Origin: Pogonophryne albipinna
Taxonomy: Eukaryota; Chordata; Actinopteri; Perciformes; Artedidraconidae
Direction: 5' to 3'
Assembly (NCBI GenBank): GCA_028583405.1
Contig: CM053251.1
Coordinates: forward strand, 4,061,271 to 4,125,270
DNA length: 64,000 bases
Below the pieces are notes generated by a model. The model did not search any database and had not been told where the DNA came from. It worked only from the letters and a program-made list of their open reading frames with translations. The first letter of the stretch is position 1. Each line of letters opens with the position of its first letter. This document shows, one piece after another, positions 45,103 to 56,349 of the stretch. The position numbers were made by a program, and so were the translations under genes.

Positions 45103-47549
45103 AATACTGTAGGTCTGTTTTGAGTAAAAACTACTAAACTAGTGATTACATCCTCTGAGTGTTGTAGAGACGTTAAAGTCTGAAATATAAATCGAAAAAA
45201 ACAGCTTTTAGCCGTGTGGAAGAACTCTAAGAACTTAATAGACAACATACTTTAACGTGTGACTGTAGCAGCAGGAGATGCAGCTTTTGCTTCGACAGCA
45301 AATAAAATAGGTTAACAAACAACTTCCCAACGGTGGTAGCTTTCAGGCATTACCCTAATCCAGCCTTAGCATGTAGTAGTAAGATAAGGAAAGCTGTGTG
45401 TGTCATATTTCCTCCTCAGCAACATTCATGGTGCAGGTTCCCGGAGAGCGTTCCCAGCTGCTCGCTGAGGAAATCAATTAATACATGAAACATCTCCATC
45501 TCATTTCCATCCGCTCTCTATTCTTTTAGCCTCTAAGTGAGCAGGGATTAACAGTTTTGGAATACCACTGACACAGCATCTTTACCAAGGATTTAATCAG
45601 ACAGTCAGCTGGAATCCATAACATTACACACATTCAGAAGCATCCAGGTAATGTGAATATATTGTTCTCACAGATGTAGCAATAGACCATAGCTCCACAT
45701 TTCATGACACAAAACATTGAATATTAAGTAAATCTAAGGAATTAGCTTCCTAACAAGACATGAGCACTGCAGCAGGATTATATGTATGTTGTTCTGTCGG
45801 TCATATTCTATGGTACAGTATTCAAACAACAGTCGAAAGCCACTTATGTACACATCACCTTGAGCTAAATGCTAGCTCAAAATGCTAATGCTGCTGATTT
45901 GACCACGTTCGACTTTTATAATGTTCATCATTCTGGCGTTAGCATACTAATTAGCAGTCGATGCTAGGCTCATGGTCATTATTTATAGTATTTTTCAGGT
46001 ATTTTATTATAAAACCAGATAATTGTACACATTTTGAACTGATTTTAGAGTGAAATGAAAAGTCAGAGGATCGCCAAAGCTATTAAAATCCATCTTGAGG
46101 GTAATATAAATGTTTCCACAAAGTTCTTTGGCAATCCATCCAACTGTTGTTGAGATATTTCAATCGGGATCAAAGTGTTAAGAAGGATTATTACATTTTT
46201 TGAAAGACGATAAGACTGTGACTCTGCCAAAGGGAAACAACAACCTCATGTAACCTTTCTCCCACAGAGACACTTTAAATAACCCAGCAGCAGTTTCTCT
46301 CTGCAGTGAGACTGGAGGTGGTGCTTCAGACTCTGACCTGATGTGTCTGCTCACAGAGGAGGCCTGATAGCTCTGGGTCTCACACCAGGAGGGGATAAAA
46401 AGCCCTGATAGTCTATTGATTGGAGGCGAATGGCCTTTTATCAGGAACCTGAGGAAGAATTAACTATTTCCCCTTCTCTCTCTCTCTGGCTCTCCTCTTC
46501 CTCTTTTCTTCCTTAATCTCAACGTGTCTCTGTCTGTCTTCTGTACGGTCTGTTTTTTTAATAAGTAGTTTCGCTTCATCTGCACCTCACATTTTCATTT
46601 TCTCTGGTGCGAACTAATTCAGCCACTTCTGTCTTCCTGCCAACTGGTAATAGCAGTGTTAGTTTTTAAACCGTTTCTTTCTTCCTGGGCGACGCTGACA
46701 GTTATCACCGACTCCTCTGCAATTATGCTGGAATAGACATGAAAGCAATTATTGTGCCACAGCCATCGCTTTCCCAAAGAGTGAGAAATTAGAACTGACT
46801 GTGGGACAATAACCAGCTAATCAAGTATCGAGCATACTGTATCTAGTCTTCCTTTGTGACCTCTGGAACGTTCCTCTGCTAACACTAGCGCAGTAACACT
46901 TACTCTAGGGACTGCTTCTTGGTATAATTTTGTAAATGGACTTGTTTTTTTGCCAACATACACATTTGTACACCGTTTGCAGGGATGTTATAGAAGGTGC
47001 TAAACTGCTAATGCTAATTCACTCACACCGATGGTTGTGCCTTTGGGAGCAATTTGGGACAAGGACACTTCGGCATGAGAATAGGAAGAGTGCAGGAATC
47101 CACCGCCGTTCTTGTGTTCAGAGGATGAGCCATAGACGTCCCTTTCACTGTGCAATGTGTCTTTATTTGTTCTGTTCAGGTAGCATGACCAAAGCCATAC
47201 ATTTTGGTTATTTGTTGTAATGAATACAACTGTAAACTTCTGAACGCGTGTCTCTTGGCAGCAAAACAGCTTTGGCTTCAATAGATCTGTGTCTTTCAGC
47301 TTATTTGTTTTGGTTTTCCAGCCTACAACCTTACAGTGAAGTCTATCTGGGCAGCGGTTTACATGTAACATCTTTGATAAAGTCACTTCATGTTACCATC
47401 ACCAAACAGCAAGACAGACAAAGTGTGTTTGAGCTGGCGGACAGTGGACGGTTTAACAGCAAATGATTGTGCTGTTGGTGGAGAACAAAACCAAAAGGAG
47501 ACTTTACAATTTAAGGGATAATTTGCTTATATATATGTCAGGTATGAGA
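45103..47549. other. Non-coding, low-repeat stretch
   Basis: About 2.4 kb without supported genes or element ends. The frame at 47000-47386 (-) and its partner on + have no domain. Confidence 0.45.
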
Positions 47550-47641
47550 GGCTCTGTGGCGCAATGGTCAGTGCATTGGACTTCTAGTCAATCGTTAGAG
47601 ATGTAATTCAAAGGCTGTGTGTTCGAGTCCCACCAGAGTTG
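47550..47641 (+). tRNA. tRNA-Arg (UCU) with intron
   Basis: Acceptor GGCTCTG (47550-47556) pairs with CAGAGTT (47634-47640; two G-U pairs), with discriminator G. A-box TGGCGCAATGG. Anticodon stem TTGGA/TTCAA with loop CTTCTAA once a 19-nt intron (47587-47605), located after position 37 as in other vertebrate tRNA-Arg(UCU), is removed. B-box GTTCGAGTCC is intact. The T stem has one mismatch (GTGTG against CCCAC), which suggests a weak or decaying copy. Terminator TTTT at 47644-47647. Confidence 0.8.
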
Positions 47642-47659
47642 TGTTTTATAGGGAGACTG

Positions 47660-47840
47660 TTAGTGCAGGCTGTAAGGGACAACCTTTCTATCAGAAGGTT
47701 GGAGGTACAATGCAGCCTACATGTTCAGATGTCCTTAGGCAAGACACCTAACCCCCAAATTGCTCCCGGAGGCATGTCATCCACAGGATTGAAGTGTCTG
47801 TAAGTGGCTTTGGATGAAAGTGTCAGCTAAATGACATGTC
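47660..47840 (+). mobile_element. tRNA-related SINE
   Basis: TAGTGCAGGCTGTAAGGGAC, CTATCAGAAGGTTGGAGG (degenerate B-box region), GGCAAGACACCTAACCCC and a tail GGATGAAAGTGTCAGCTAAATG are the order seen in a common fish SINE. It lies directly behind the tRNA-Arg gene. No duplication was made out. Confidence 0.55.
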
Positions 47841-48205
47841 AAGTCAAAGTTTCTTTCCAAAATGTCTTTCTCAAAGTGCCCTTTCTGTGTTATTGCTTTT
47901 AGAAAGTGTCTCTCCTGCTTCCTCTGCGGAGAACCTGCAGTGTTTTCCAGCCTGCTGCTTCTGTCAGTGCTGCGTTGAGCCCATTAGCTTCCTGCTGGAC
48001 TCTGTGTCCGACTGACAAGTTATCATACGGCTGGAATTACCCTCCTGACTCTGTTTTCTCATGCAAATGACCAGCGCTTACTCTGGTCCTGGCACTTATT
48101 ACAGCCCGTCTGTAACATGCCTTTCCTGCTGATTCTGCATCGCTGTAAGCTGTGTGTCTCTGTCCCACTTCCTGTCTGGCTTTTCACTGCCAACCTGTCC
48201 CTCGA

Positions 48206-48259
<54 letters not shown>

Positions 48260-48479
48260 GCTGTATTATAGAATATTAGGCAGCTCATTCTGAAAACATG
48301 ATTTCCTTGAGGCTACATGGCATGGCGTTGTTTTTTTTAACAGTACAAGACCCAAGCAACCCAGATATGTCAGATATGAAATAACATCAAACACCTGCAT
48401 TTGGAACTCTCCTGTCACAACTTGTGTGACCATTTGTTGAATAGTTTCCTGCTTTACATTAAAATAGCTGCTATTGTCA
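47841..48479. repeat. Non-coding, with (CT)24 microsatellite at 48208-48256
   Basis: A CT tract of about 48 bp; the surrounding sequence is unremarkable. Confidence 0.85.
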
Positions 48480-48991
48480 TGTTCAAAATTCCTCTGCGAA
48501 GCAAGGAGTCGGACCAGGCGATAAGGTTATAATAAAACTGATTTATTTCAGTTGTGATAAGGAATACAAATGCTCAGCTGAAGTTTCTGGAGATCAGTGA
48601 TCCACAGACCGCGAGCAGTTTCCACTCCAAGCAGTTAACTGTCTCACACTTTCCTTCCAGAGCCCCGAAAACCGGCAAAACACATTTCATATACTTATTA
48701 CAGAATAAAGGTGTCATATTCTGATTGGATATGTGTATTTCTGATTGAGGTGCTGTCGATTGTTGATTGGAGAACAGGCGAGCCCACGCCCCTTGGCTTC
48801 CCCCAGGTCCAGTCTTCTTCCCAAAGTCATCCAGGGCCTACACTACACTGACTGTCTGTTTCTCCTGTCACGTGCTAAGCTCTGAACTGCTCGTGCCTGG
48901 CACGGTGCCCTCTCCTGAACCTCAGCGAATACATCTAATAAAAGTAGCATAAATGCAGTTCCTTCCTTATGTTGTGCTCACCATTAACACT
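48480..48991 (-). mobile_element. Candidate solo LTR
   Basis: TGTT...AACA termini with flanking hexamers TTGTCA (48474-48479) and CTGTCA (48992-48997), matching 5 of 6. On the minus strand AATAAATCAG lies near 48540, suggesting a polyadenylation signal and minus orientation. No internal domain adjoins. Less certain than the LTR at 35379. Confidence 0.4.
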
Positions 48992-48997
48992 GTCACG

Positions 48998-50803
48998 AAG
49001 CTCACTTCTCTTCATAGTTTAAGACCTTCTGGTAGCACATTTATTCATAAACATTTCTTTATGAGCAAGCAATAATATTCTTCACATTACAATACAATAC
49101 CATGACAAACTTTTTATTTAGTTTTTATCTCATTCACTCATAGTTACTAGTTACTTTTTACATATCAAAACACATGATAAGATGCAGTACTGTACTCCAC
49201 ATTTACAAACATTACTTGTATCGTTAGTGAATCTGCCCCACATTGAAATGCTACTTCTATGTATTTGGTGGTTATGAAAACAGGATCATTTAATAATTTC
49301 AATTAATATAATACTATAAAACTTCATCTTAAGTAACATTTTCAATTAAGGACAAGTATTTTAAGTCCATAGAATTTGTACAAAAAATGTGAGTTCCTCT
49401 TCCAGCACTGCTCAGATTGTATGGTAAGGCCTCGATCTGAAAACATACCACTACTTGTGTTTCTTTGTCATAGTTGTAACCCAGTCAGCTACCAATGCGC
49501 TCCACATCTCCTCTGGGAGTGCGTTGCTGTTTCCTTCTCCTCTGTTCTGTTGGTGTCACTCTCCTGACCTCCATTACTCTTTACTTTCCTCAATGGGTGG
49601 CTCTGGGTGCCTTGACAGACACTGGGGCAGAGAAACCATGGAGATCTCTTTGATTCGAAGCGACAGCCGTGACACAAAGTGTTCGGGCCGTCAGCCATCA
49701 CTTCACCTCAATTACTTTCATTTATTCTGTCCGAGTGGACACGGCAAATCTTTGTCGCTCCTCTCTGTCTTGGAGATGTTTCCCTCCGATCTCTTTCTCT
49801 TTTCTTCTTCCCCGGTCAAGTCTTCACGAGGAAAGGTCAGAGTGTCTGCTCTGTTCTGTTCTCCTGTCACTGGACACGTCTGCTAGTCAAGCGCTTATTA
49901 GCTTTGGCCTTTAGCTCTTTAAAGATCAGGCTCCACCAGCAATCAGACCGACACTGATTCCTTTTCACCGCTTAGCATTTCTCCTCTGCATCCCACCGCA
50001 CTTTGTTCAGAGGCAATTCTGACTGGCAACAAAAGCTGTTTTCCTTACGTGAAACTCAGGGTTATATGCTGTAATACATATATAGATATACCTTGTATTA
50101 GGTCAACACAAGTGACAGACGGTCCTTAAGAAAGGGGCAATTTCAAGAAACAATATACTAAAAGTGTCATTACACTACAAAATGTCATTATACAGTTTGC
50201 TCATTCTCTTTCTGTGAGGTATATTATATATAAGTTTCAGACAGAGACCACTCAATGCTCCAACACTCATCAGTCACAAAATAGAAAGTACCATACATCA
50301 TAAAAAGTCATACGAGTCGGATCGTAAAAAGGTTACATTTTAGTATCATTAAAACACTATCTGCCCTTTTTATATTATGAGATCAAATTGAAGTATCTTG
50401 GGTCTAAAGTTAATATTTTGGTCTGAGTTCAGTTCACTGTGAAAAGACAAGATGTTTTAATTTCACGTGTACAATATTGTGGTTTTATCTCATATATAGT
50501 ATGTCAGAGTGGTTTTAAGAAGGCATTTTAATCTGAACTGCTTTAGCTGGAGTTCAATCAATTAATATTTACAACCCATGCTTTTATTCAATGAAGGAGG
50601 AAGTCATCACTATTAAGATACCAGGAGTATGTGTGGCATGATTGACAGGTCAGAACCACCAAACCCATTGTCATATCCTTATACAATCATTTTGCCCATC
50701 TGTCTGAGACAGTACGGCAGACATGCTTAACTGCTGTATCTTAACTTTTGAGTTTTATAAATGTGTTGAGCAGGAACTAAGTGCAAGTAAACACAAACAA
50801 ATT
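48998..50803. other. Non-coding stretch
   Basis: AT-rich, with no recognised element ends or exons. The frames at 49455-49957 lack domains. Confidence 0.45.
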
Positions 50804-50849
50804 ACCAGGAGTGGGGATTGAACCCACGAGGGCTATTGCCCATTGGACC

Positions 50850-52945
50850 TTAAAGAGCCTGTGACAGCATCCCAACAACTGTTGTGCAATGAAATATTGG
50901 GCTACTAGTCATCTCGAACCGTCAGTTTAAAAAAGAAGATGCGATACCGTTCCGATAAATATCAATAATTTCGAACATCGCGGGGAAATTCCTTCGAGTC
51001 ATTTTGAAGTTTTGGGGGAAGCCGGAAGTGACGTCAATGCGGGAACGCTTCACTGTGCGGTGAGAGAGCCAAACACGGACAAAGTGTGTTGTCATGCGTA
51101 GAAATGGTGAATTACTGAGTTTAGGCACGTTAATAACGTTGTAATGAATTTGACTACAGTATATTCATATTTGTCAGTGCTTTCATGTCAATTCGGCGAA
51201 CATAAACATAAATGATCGTGGTGAAGATGATGATTAAATTAGGATTACAAATCGGTAGTGAGAGCTGCTGAATTTCCTCCCGTAGGATGTGATATAAAAA
51301 CAAATCGATTATTTTTGTAGTTGTAAACTCAAGTGGATTAAACTACATTTATTAGTGCTTTCATGTCAATTCGGCGAACATATGATACATTAAATGATCG
51401 TGAGGATGATGATTAAAAATCGTTTGTTTGAGCCGGTCTGCATTTCCTGATGAGAAAACAAACCGATGCTTTTTGTAGTTGTAGTACACCAACATGGATT
51501 AAACGTGTGGTTTTTTTTACCACAATGTTGGGGAAATTAATGGATAAAATGCACGGATTATTATTATTATTATTATTCCCACTCCGATCGGGACACTAGG
51601 TCCACCGTTTCCCCGCAGCGAGGCTCCCCCCGTTGACAGTTTACGTGGGCTGGGTGCAGTGGCGGACTGGCCATCGGGACGAATCCCGATGGGCCGGTAC
51701 CGAAGTGGGCCGGTCAGATAAGTCACTAGTACATCCCCATAGGCGGCGCGTGAGGCTCAGGTTTGGGAAGGCTAAATAACTTTTTTTACCTGACGCTGCC
51801 CGCCTCCGGCGTGTATAGAAAAGAGATCAACTCAGTGTGCGGAGTTTAAATCTCTCAAGTCATATTACAGGATAAAGGAAATACAGTTTAAACTGCCGTA
51901 TGCAGAGAAGACGCCGACGTGTCGCACTTATCTTTCATATCACATCATCAATCAGATCATCGATCATATAATATCATAATATATCATATATCTCCTTATC
52001 CGAGTCAGCTTCTCCAGCCGTATCTGGCCGTGCAACACTTACAGTGTCACATACTGTATGCAGAAGTATTATTTTAAGCAACACATTATGTTGACGAAAC
52101 ACTCAAGTCAAATGTAATTAAAGTCAGATCCACTCGTGTCTTAGACGTGAACGCGCTCTCAGCTGGTGAGAGAAACCCTGGCTTGATTTACCGAGTTAAT
52201 AACCAGCGTCGTAGGACCGCTTAGCGAGATCTCGTTTGTTAGTTTGTTGTTGTTTGTTTGTTACTCAAACATATCCAGGGTATGTTGAACTGGCTTCGTA
52301 GTACAGGGCACAGGTGGCTCAGCAGCGCTAATGTCAAAGACACAGACATTATACATTATATTTGTATTTTACCAGGATGCAGTGACACAAATATTTGGGA
52401 AGGCTTAGCCTTCCCCAGCCTACAGCACCCGCCGCCCCCGACATCCCCCACTCCCCCCGTTGACAATTTACTAGCGGTACCGAAGTGGGCCGGTCGAGAG
52501 TCCCGGGATGATTTTTAGTCCCAGTCCACCACTGGCTACATGACCGTATGATCGCCCATATTGACGCACCTAATTCCTAAACTTCAAACAGATACAACAT
52601 AAACCGGCCCTTCAGCCTCATGTGAGCTCTCAGACACGTTCAAAATTAAACTGTCATCGCTGTCTGAGCTTGCTGCTGTGTGCGCCATCGTGCGTTTACA
52701 TGCAGATGCTGGGATCCTGAACGGTGCAGCTGGAGCGCTGTGCCCGCAATGACGTCACCCATAATTTGGCGGGACTTGAAGAATCCCCGAGAAGATCCAG
52801 AAAATGTTCAACATTGAAGGGCAGATTAATGGTTATCAAAGTACAAATATCCAAAATCAGTTCAGTAACGGTTTTCAAGGGGACAATATTTACTCAAATT
52901 GATGGGTTTGGATGATGGGGGAAACTCGTGTCACAGGCTCTTTAA
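50850..52945. mobile_element. TTAA-type element inserted in tRNA-Leu
   Basis: TTAAAGAGCCTGTGACA (50850-50866) and its exact complement (52929-52945) are 17-bp terminal inverted repeats that include the TTAA target. Third TTAA family in the window. The interior has an imperfect direct repeat with a period of 178 bp (AGTGCTTTCATGTCAATTCG at 51176 and 51354), a TTA microsatellite at 51558-51576 and a nested hAT-like element. No transposase recognised. Confidence 0.85.
51657..52534. mobile_element. hAT-like element nested in the TTAA element
   Basis: CAGTGGCGGACTGG (51657-51670) and CCAGTCCACCACTG (52521-52534) are inverted with one mismatch. Subterminal GATGGGCCGGTACCGAAGTG and its near-repeat at 52476 follow. 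Flanking octamers GCTGGGTG and GCTACATG match only partly (5 of 8), so the duplication has decayed. No coding domain. Confidence 0.6.
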
Positions 52946-52969
52946 GTCCAACGCCTTAACCACTCGGCC

Positions 52970-53192
52970 GTTGCTCGCTTCGAAAGTTGACAAAAGTTAA
53001 ACTTTTCAAGCGTCAGCCAATCAAATAATATGCCAGTATGAGCACTAGCCAATCAAACCGCATGCTTCTGTGTCCGGGGCGGGATATTAATGTGATTGGT
53101 TGTTGGTCGCGCTCCAGACACGCCCACCGGCAAGCTTCAACACGACAGAACCGTGTGGACGATTAGTGTTGGTGAAGCAGAAGTTAAGATTT
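52970..53192. promoter_or_regulatory. Unit spacer with repeated CCAAT-type boxes
   Basis: CAGCCAATCAAATAATATGC and TAGCCAATCAAACC recur in the same order before the A-type tRNA copies at 61624, 62775 and 63940. This belongs to the tandem tRNA unit. On the minus strand it lies downstream of the tRNA, so a promoter role for the tRNA is not implied. Confidence 0.4.
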
Positions 53193-53274
53193 ACCAGGAG
53201 TGGGGTTCGAACCCACGAGGGCTATTGCCCATTGGATCTTAAGTCCAACGCCTTAACCACTCGGCTATCCTGGT
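53193..53274 (-). tRNA. tRNA-Leu (UAA)
   Basis: An 82-nt gene, ACCAGGATAGCCGAGTGG at its 5' end, A-box variant (ATAGCC where sister copies have ATGGCC), anticodon loop CTTAAGA, long variable arm typical of class II Leu tRNA, B-box GGTTCGAACCC and matching acceptor. No run of four T lies close downstream (reading AAATCTTAAC). Confidence 0.85.
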
Positions 53275-53298
53275 GAGGATGAACAGCAAATAGATCAT

Positions 53299-53765
53299 TG
53301 TTACGGAAATCTTAGACCTAGTCAATACTGTGGAGATACACAGGTCAGAATGATCAAACAATAAATGGTGAAACAAACAGAGTTGTCTTTCTGGTTATTT
53401 ATTTGAAGCTTCAAAGACACAGGTCTCACAGAGTATAGGATAGTCTGCAGGAGTGTGCGCAATAGTCACAAAATAGCAAAGCTTATATACAATATACTGT
53501 AGGGCGGGCAGACAGAGTTTCCTCAGAAATCTGCTTTCACACGGTCTCATATTGTTATGGGAGTTCAAACTTTGTGTGAAGAGGAGTAGTTTCAACATAG
53601 TCTGCCAAATCAGCTCTGTGGCCTTGAAGCGCTTGGGAATAAAAACCCTCATTAGAGTATGCAGAGAAAACAGCACATATCAGGAAATGGTACAGTAGGG
53701 TTAGACAATGCTTTTAGAAGCATTTGGTTTTAGCATATAAGGTAACATAAGAAATTGCCACTACA
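53299..53765 (-). repeat. ERV 3' LTR
   Basis: 467 bp, nearly identical to 60633-61094. The main difference is a 5-base CTGTA present here (near 53502) and absent from the other LTR, plus a few substitutions. On the minus strand a TATATAAG box lies at about 53481-53488 and AATAAA at about 53397-53402, giving a U3-R-U5 order. Confidence 0.95.
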
Positions 53766-53777
53766 TTCTCCCCTTTT
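53766..53777 (-). other. ERV polypurine tract
   Basis: On the minus strand AAAAGGGGAGAA directly abuts the TGTAGTGG start of the 3' LTR, the position of plus-strand DNA priming in retroviruses. Confidence 0.85.
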
Positions 53778-53949
53778 GATCATACTTGATCAATCATAAA
53801 AAAACAAACAAATGACAGGATAGACTGATATAACACATCAATGAATACAGTCCATCGCTGGCTTAAGTAAACACATCACAAATATATCATAGAAAACTGG
53901 CTGTTTTTGTGGAGGACAGACTCCAATATAATGTAAGCATAAGAGGAGG

Positions 53950-54551
53950 GTGCACTCGATTCACATGGATTATATTGTAGTGTCGAAATCAGACTCTTCT
54001 GATTCTAGCTCACAAACAGGGGTACGGTGGAATGTACAAGGTATACGATTCTCGTAGCTGTGGCGCAAAGTAGGATTGTCGTTTAGTGGAATAGCAGCAT
54101 ACTGAACGAAAGCTGAGGATACTATGCTGGAAACGCACTTCTTCAGTATTGGGATAATGAAACAGGTACAACTGATTAATAGGCCGAAAATGATCTACAT
54201 GAAATATAGGACTAGTCCTAACACAACTATCATGGCAAATATGCAGAGGAACCATTCTATGATTGTCCAGGCTCTCCAGTAGTATCCGCACTTTCCACAT
54301 TGCTCACGGTTGCGTTGTCGTCTTTCCAGGCGAGCCCTCATCACGAGGCGGGGATGCTCCATCTGGTGTGTGTGTGTATTCCCTCGGTTGATTTTGTGAC
54401 AAGGACAGTCAGACCCCGCACACCGATAACACAAACGAGGAACCAGAGGCATATGAAACCGCTCAGCTGGCACTCGCTCGTGACACCTTGTGTGTGTAGT
54501 GTGAGTTTTGGTGTATGTAGTGCAAGTGTGGTGCTGGTGGTGACTTGGCAC
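53950..54551 (-). pseudogene. ERV env 3' remnant
   Basis: The only env trace is its end: a Cys/Arg-rich segment, a hydrophobic membrane-spanning stretch (FLCIFAMIVVLGLVLYF) ending in an in-frame TAG near 54196, then more hydrophobic residues and a polar tail in the same frame. Surface subunit, fusion peptide and most of the transmembrane subunit are absent. The identification rests on position between integrase and 3' LTR and on hydrophobicity. Confidence 0.55.
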
Positions 54552-54572
54552 GTCACTTGTTGTCGTCTGCTT

Positions 54573-56322
54573 CTACCGTTTCTCCTGTCCTGTGACTACG
54601 ACCTTGCAGTGGCTGGCGTGGACCCACGTGGTTCTCTCGGCGACCTTGACCGCTGTCTGGGTGACGAGAAGCACCTGGTAGGGACCTTGCCAACGATTGG
54701 ATTTCCAGCTCTTTCTCCAGAAATCCTTGACCAGCACGAAGTCGCCGGGTTGGAGATGGTGAAGTGGACCAGTGGCAGGGGTAGGTAAGGCTGCGGCTAC
54801 CTGACGTCGGATGTCCGCTAAAGTGGATGACAGGTTAACACAATATGACAACATAGCATCCTCACACAAAGTTGTGGAGGGAAGAGGACATCCTGGAGCC
54901 TTGAGTCCAATCTGTGGAGGAGCACCAAAAAGGATTTCAAATGGGCTGAGTTGGCTCCGTGTTCGTTTCCGCATCCGCATGTACATCAGCACAATGGGCA
55001 GAGCCTGTGTCCATGACAGACCTGTGTCTGCACAGCATTTTGCTAGCTTGTTTTTTATTGTGCCGTTCTCTCTTTCCACCGCATCCCCACTCTGTGGATG
55101 GTACGCACAATGCTTTCTGATGTCCATGCCCAGGTATTCTCCTATCTGGGTAATGGCCTCATTAGCAAAATCTGAACCGTTGTTGCTAGACATTTTTTTC
55201 TGGTAGTCCCCATCTAGGAATGATTTCCCTCAGTAGTGCCTTTGCCACAGCATTTGCTGTCTGTGCTTTTACTGGGAAAGCTTCAACCCATTTGGACCAC
55301 ATGTCAACCACCACCAGACAGTGCTTCTTACCCTCTGATGGGCTAAGCTCAATGAAATCCAGCATTAGGTGCTCAAATGGCCTGGTGGGAGGTGGATGTG
55401 CTCTGGGTCCTGTAACCTTTACTGGTCTACCAGAATTTTGCGTAATGCAAATTAGGCATGCTTCACAGTGCTTTTGAGCTGTTACTGTGAACCCCCTTGT
55501 GAACCACTCCTGATTTATGGCCTCTAACATCCCTCCTTTTGACACATGATCCAACCCATGTGTCAACTTAGCAAAATGAGGGAAGAAATGTCTTGGGAGA
55601 CATGGATTGGAATTTGGACCAACCCAGATGCTGGAGGTTGGGTCAAAAACAGCCCCAGCAGCCTTCCACTGAGCCTTCTCAACTGGTGGAGCTAGCTGCT
55701 GCATGGAAGTCAGTGATGACATTTTGTCAGTGAATGAGGAGACAGGGATTTTAACAAATGAGTGTGCGTGAGGTGCGAGAGGAATCAGAGCAGCGGCCTT
55801 TGCGGCTGAGTCAGCAGACGCATTTCCTAGGGAAATTGGGTCTGTACTGCTTGCGTGTGCGGCACATTTACAGACTGCAACTTCAGATGGGAGCAGAATG
55901 GCGTCTAGTAAGCCTGCAACCAGTACATGGTTAAGTACTGGTTTGCCATCAGATTTCAGAAATTGTCTACACTTCCAAATAGCCCCAAAATCGTGTACTA
56001 CCCCGAAAGCATAACGTGAGTCAGTGTAGATAGTCACAGTTTTGCCTTCTGCAAACGTGCAGGCTTCAGTTAGTGCGATGAGCTCTGCTGCTTGTGCTGA
56101 GAGGTGGCATGGGAGTGGGCCGGAACGGAGTACAGCAGAATCTGAAACAACAGAAAAACCCACCCGATTTGTGCCCCCTTGGTCGCGAGAGGCAGACCCA
56201 TCAACATACAAAATGAGGTCAGCATTGGTCAGAGGAACGTCTTTTAAGTCCGGTCTAGGTGTGCACACAATGAGAAGTTCGGCAACACAGTCGTGTTCGT
56301 CACCGTCTTCAGGCAAAGGCAT
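54573..56322 (-). pseudogene. ERV pol: RNase H and integrase
   Basis: RNase H from about 56240 (LYVDGSA, AAELIAL, IYTDSRYAF, ADSAAK hold the four acidic residues). The integrase zinc-binding His/Cys region follows (DHVSKGG, CEACLIC), then the core beginning MLDFIEL. A frameshift lies in an A run at about 55187-55193. Beyond it the second catalytic Asp is replaced: SNNG instead of SDNG. The Glu region [13 protein letters not shown] and the C-terminal DNA-binding part (WQGPYQVLL) follow. The product would be inactive. Confidence 0.9.
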
Positions 56323-56349
56323 GAGAGACGCTGGGTTCAGAGTGTTACA

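Larger units (their letters stand above)
50804..52969 (-). pseudogene. tRNA-Leu (UAA) pseudogene split by a TTAA transposon
   Basis: The 3' half of the tRNA (ACCAGGAGTGGGGATTGAACCC... on +) spans 50804-50853 and its 5' half resumes at 52942-52969 (TTAAGTCCAACGCCTTAACC). The break is at the TTAA that contains the anticodon. The 5' end is also lost: CTCGGCC is followed by GTTGCTCGC, not by ATCCTGGT. Non-functional. Confidence 0.9.

Noticed and set aside
49455..49957. Overlapping frames of 143, 81 and 92 residues as a possible exon
   Set aside because: No recognisable domain, no splice signals of note, and three frames open at once, which indicates low stop density rather than coding.
52258..52518. 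86-residue proline-rich frame
   Set aside because: Lies in the hAT-like element nested in the TTAA element; no domain.
54300..55206. Plus-strand frames of 162 and 131 residues
   Set aside because: Antisense shadows of the ERV integrase and env remnant.
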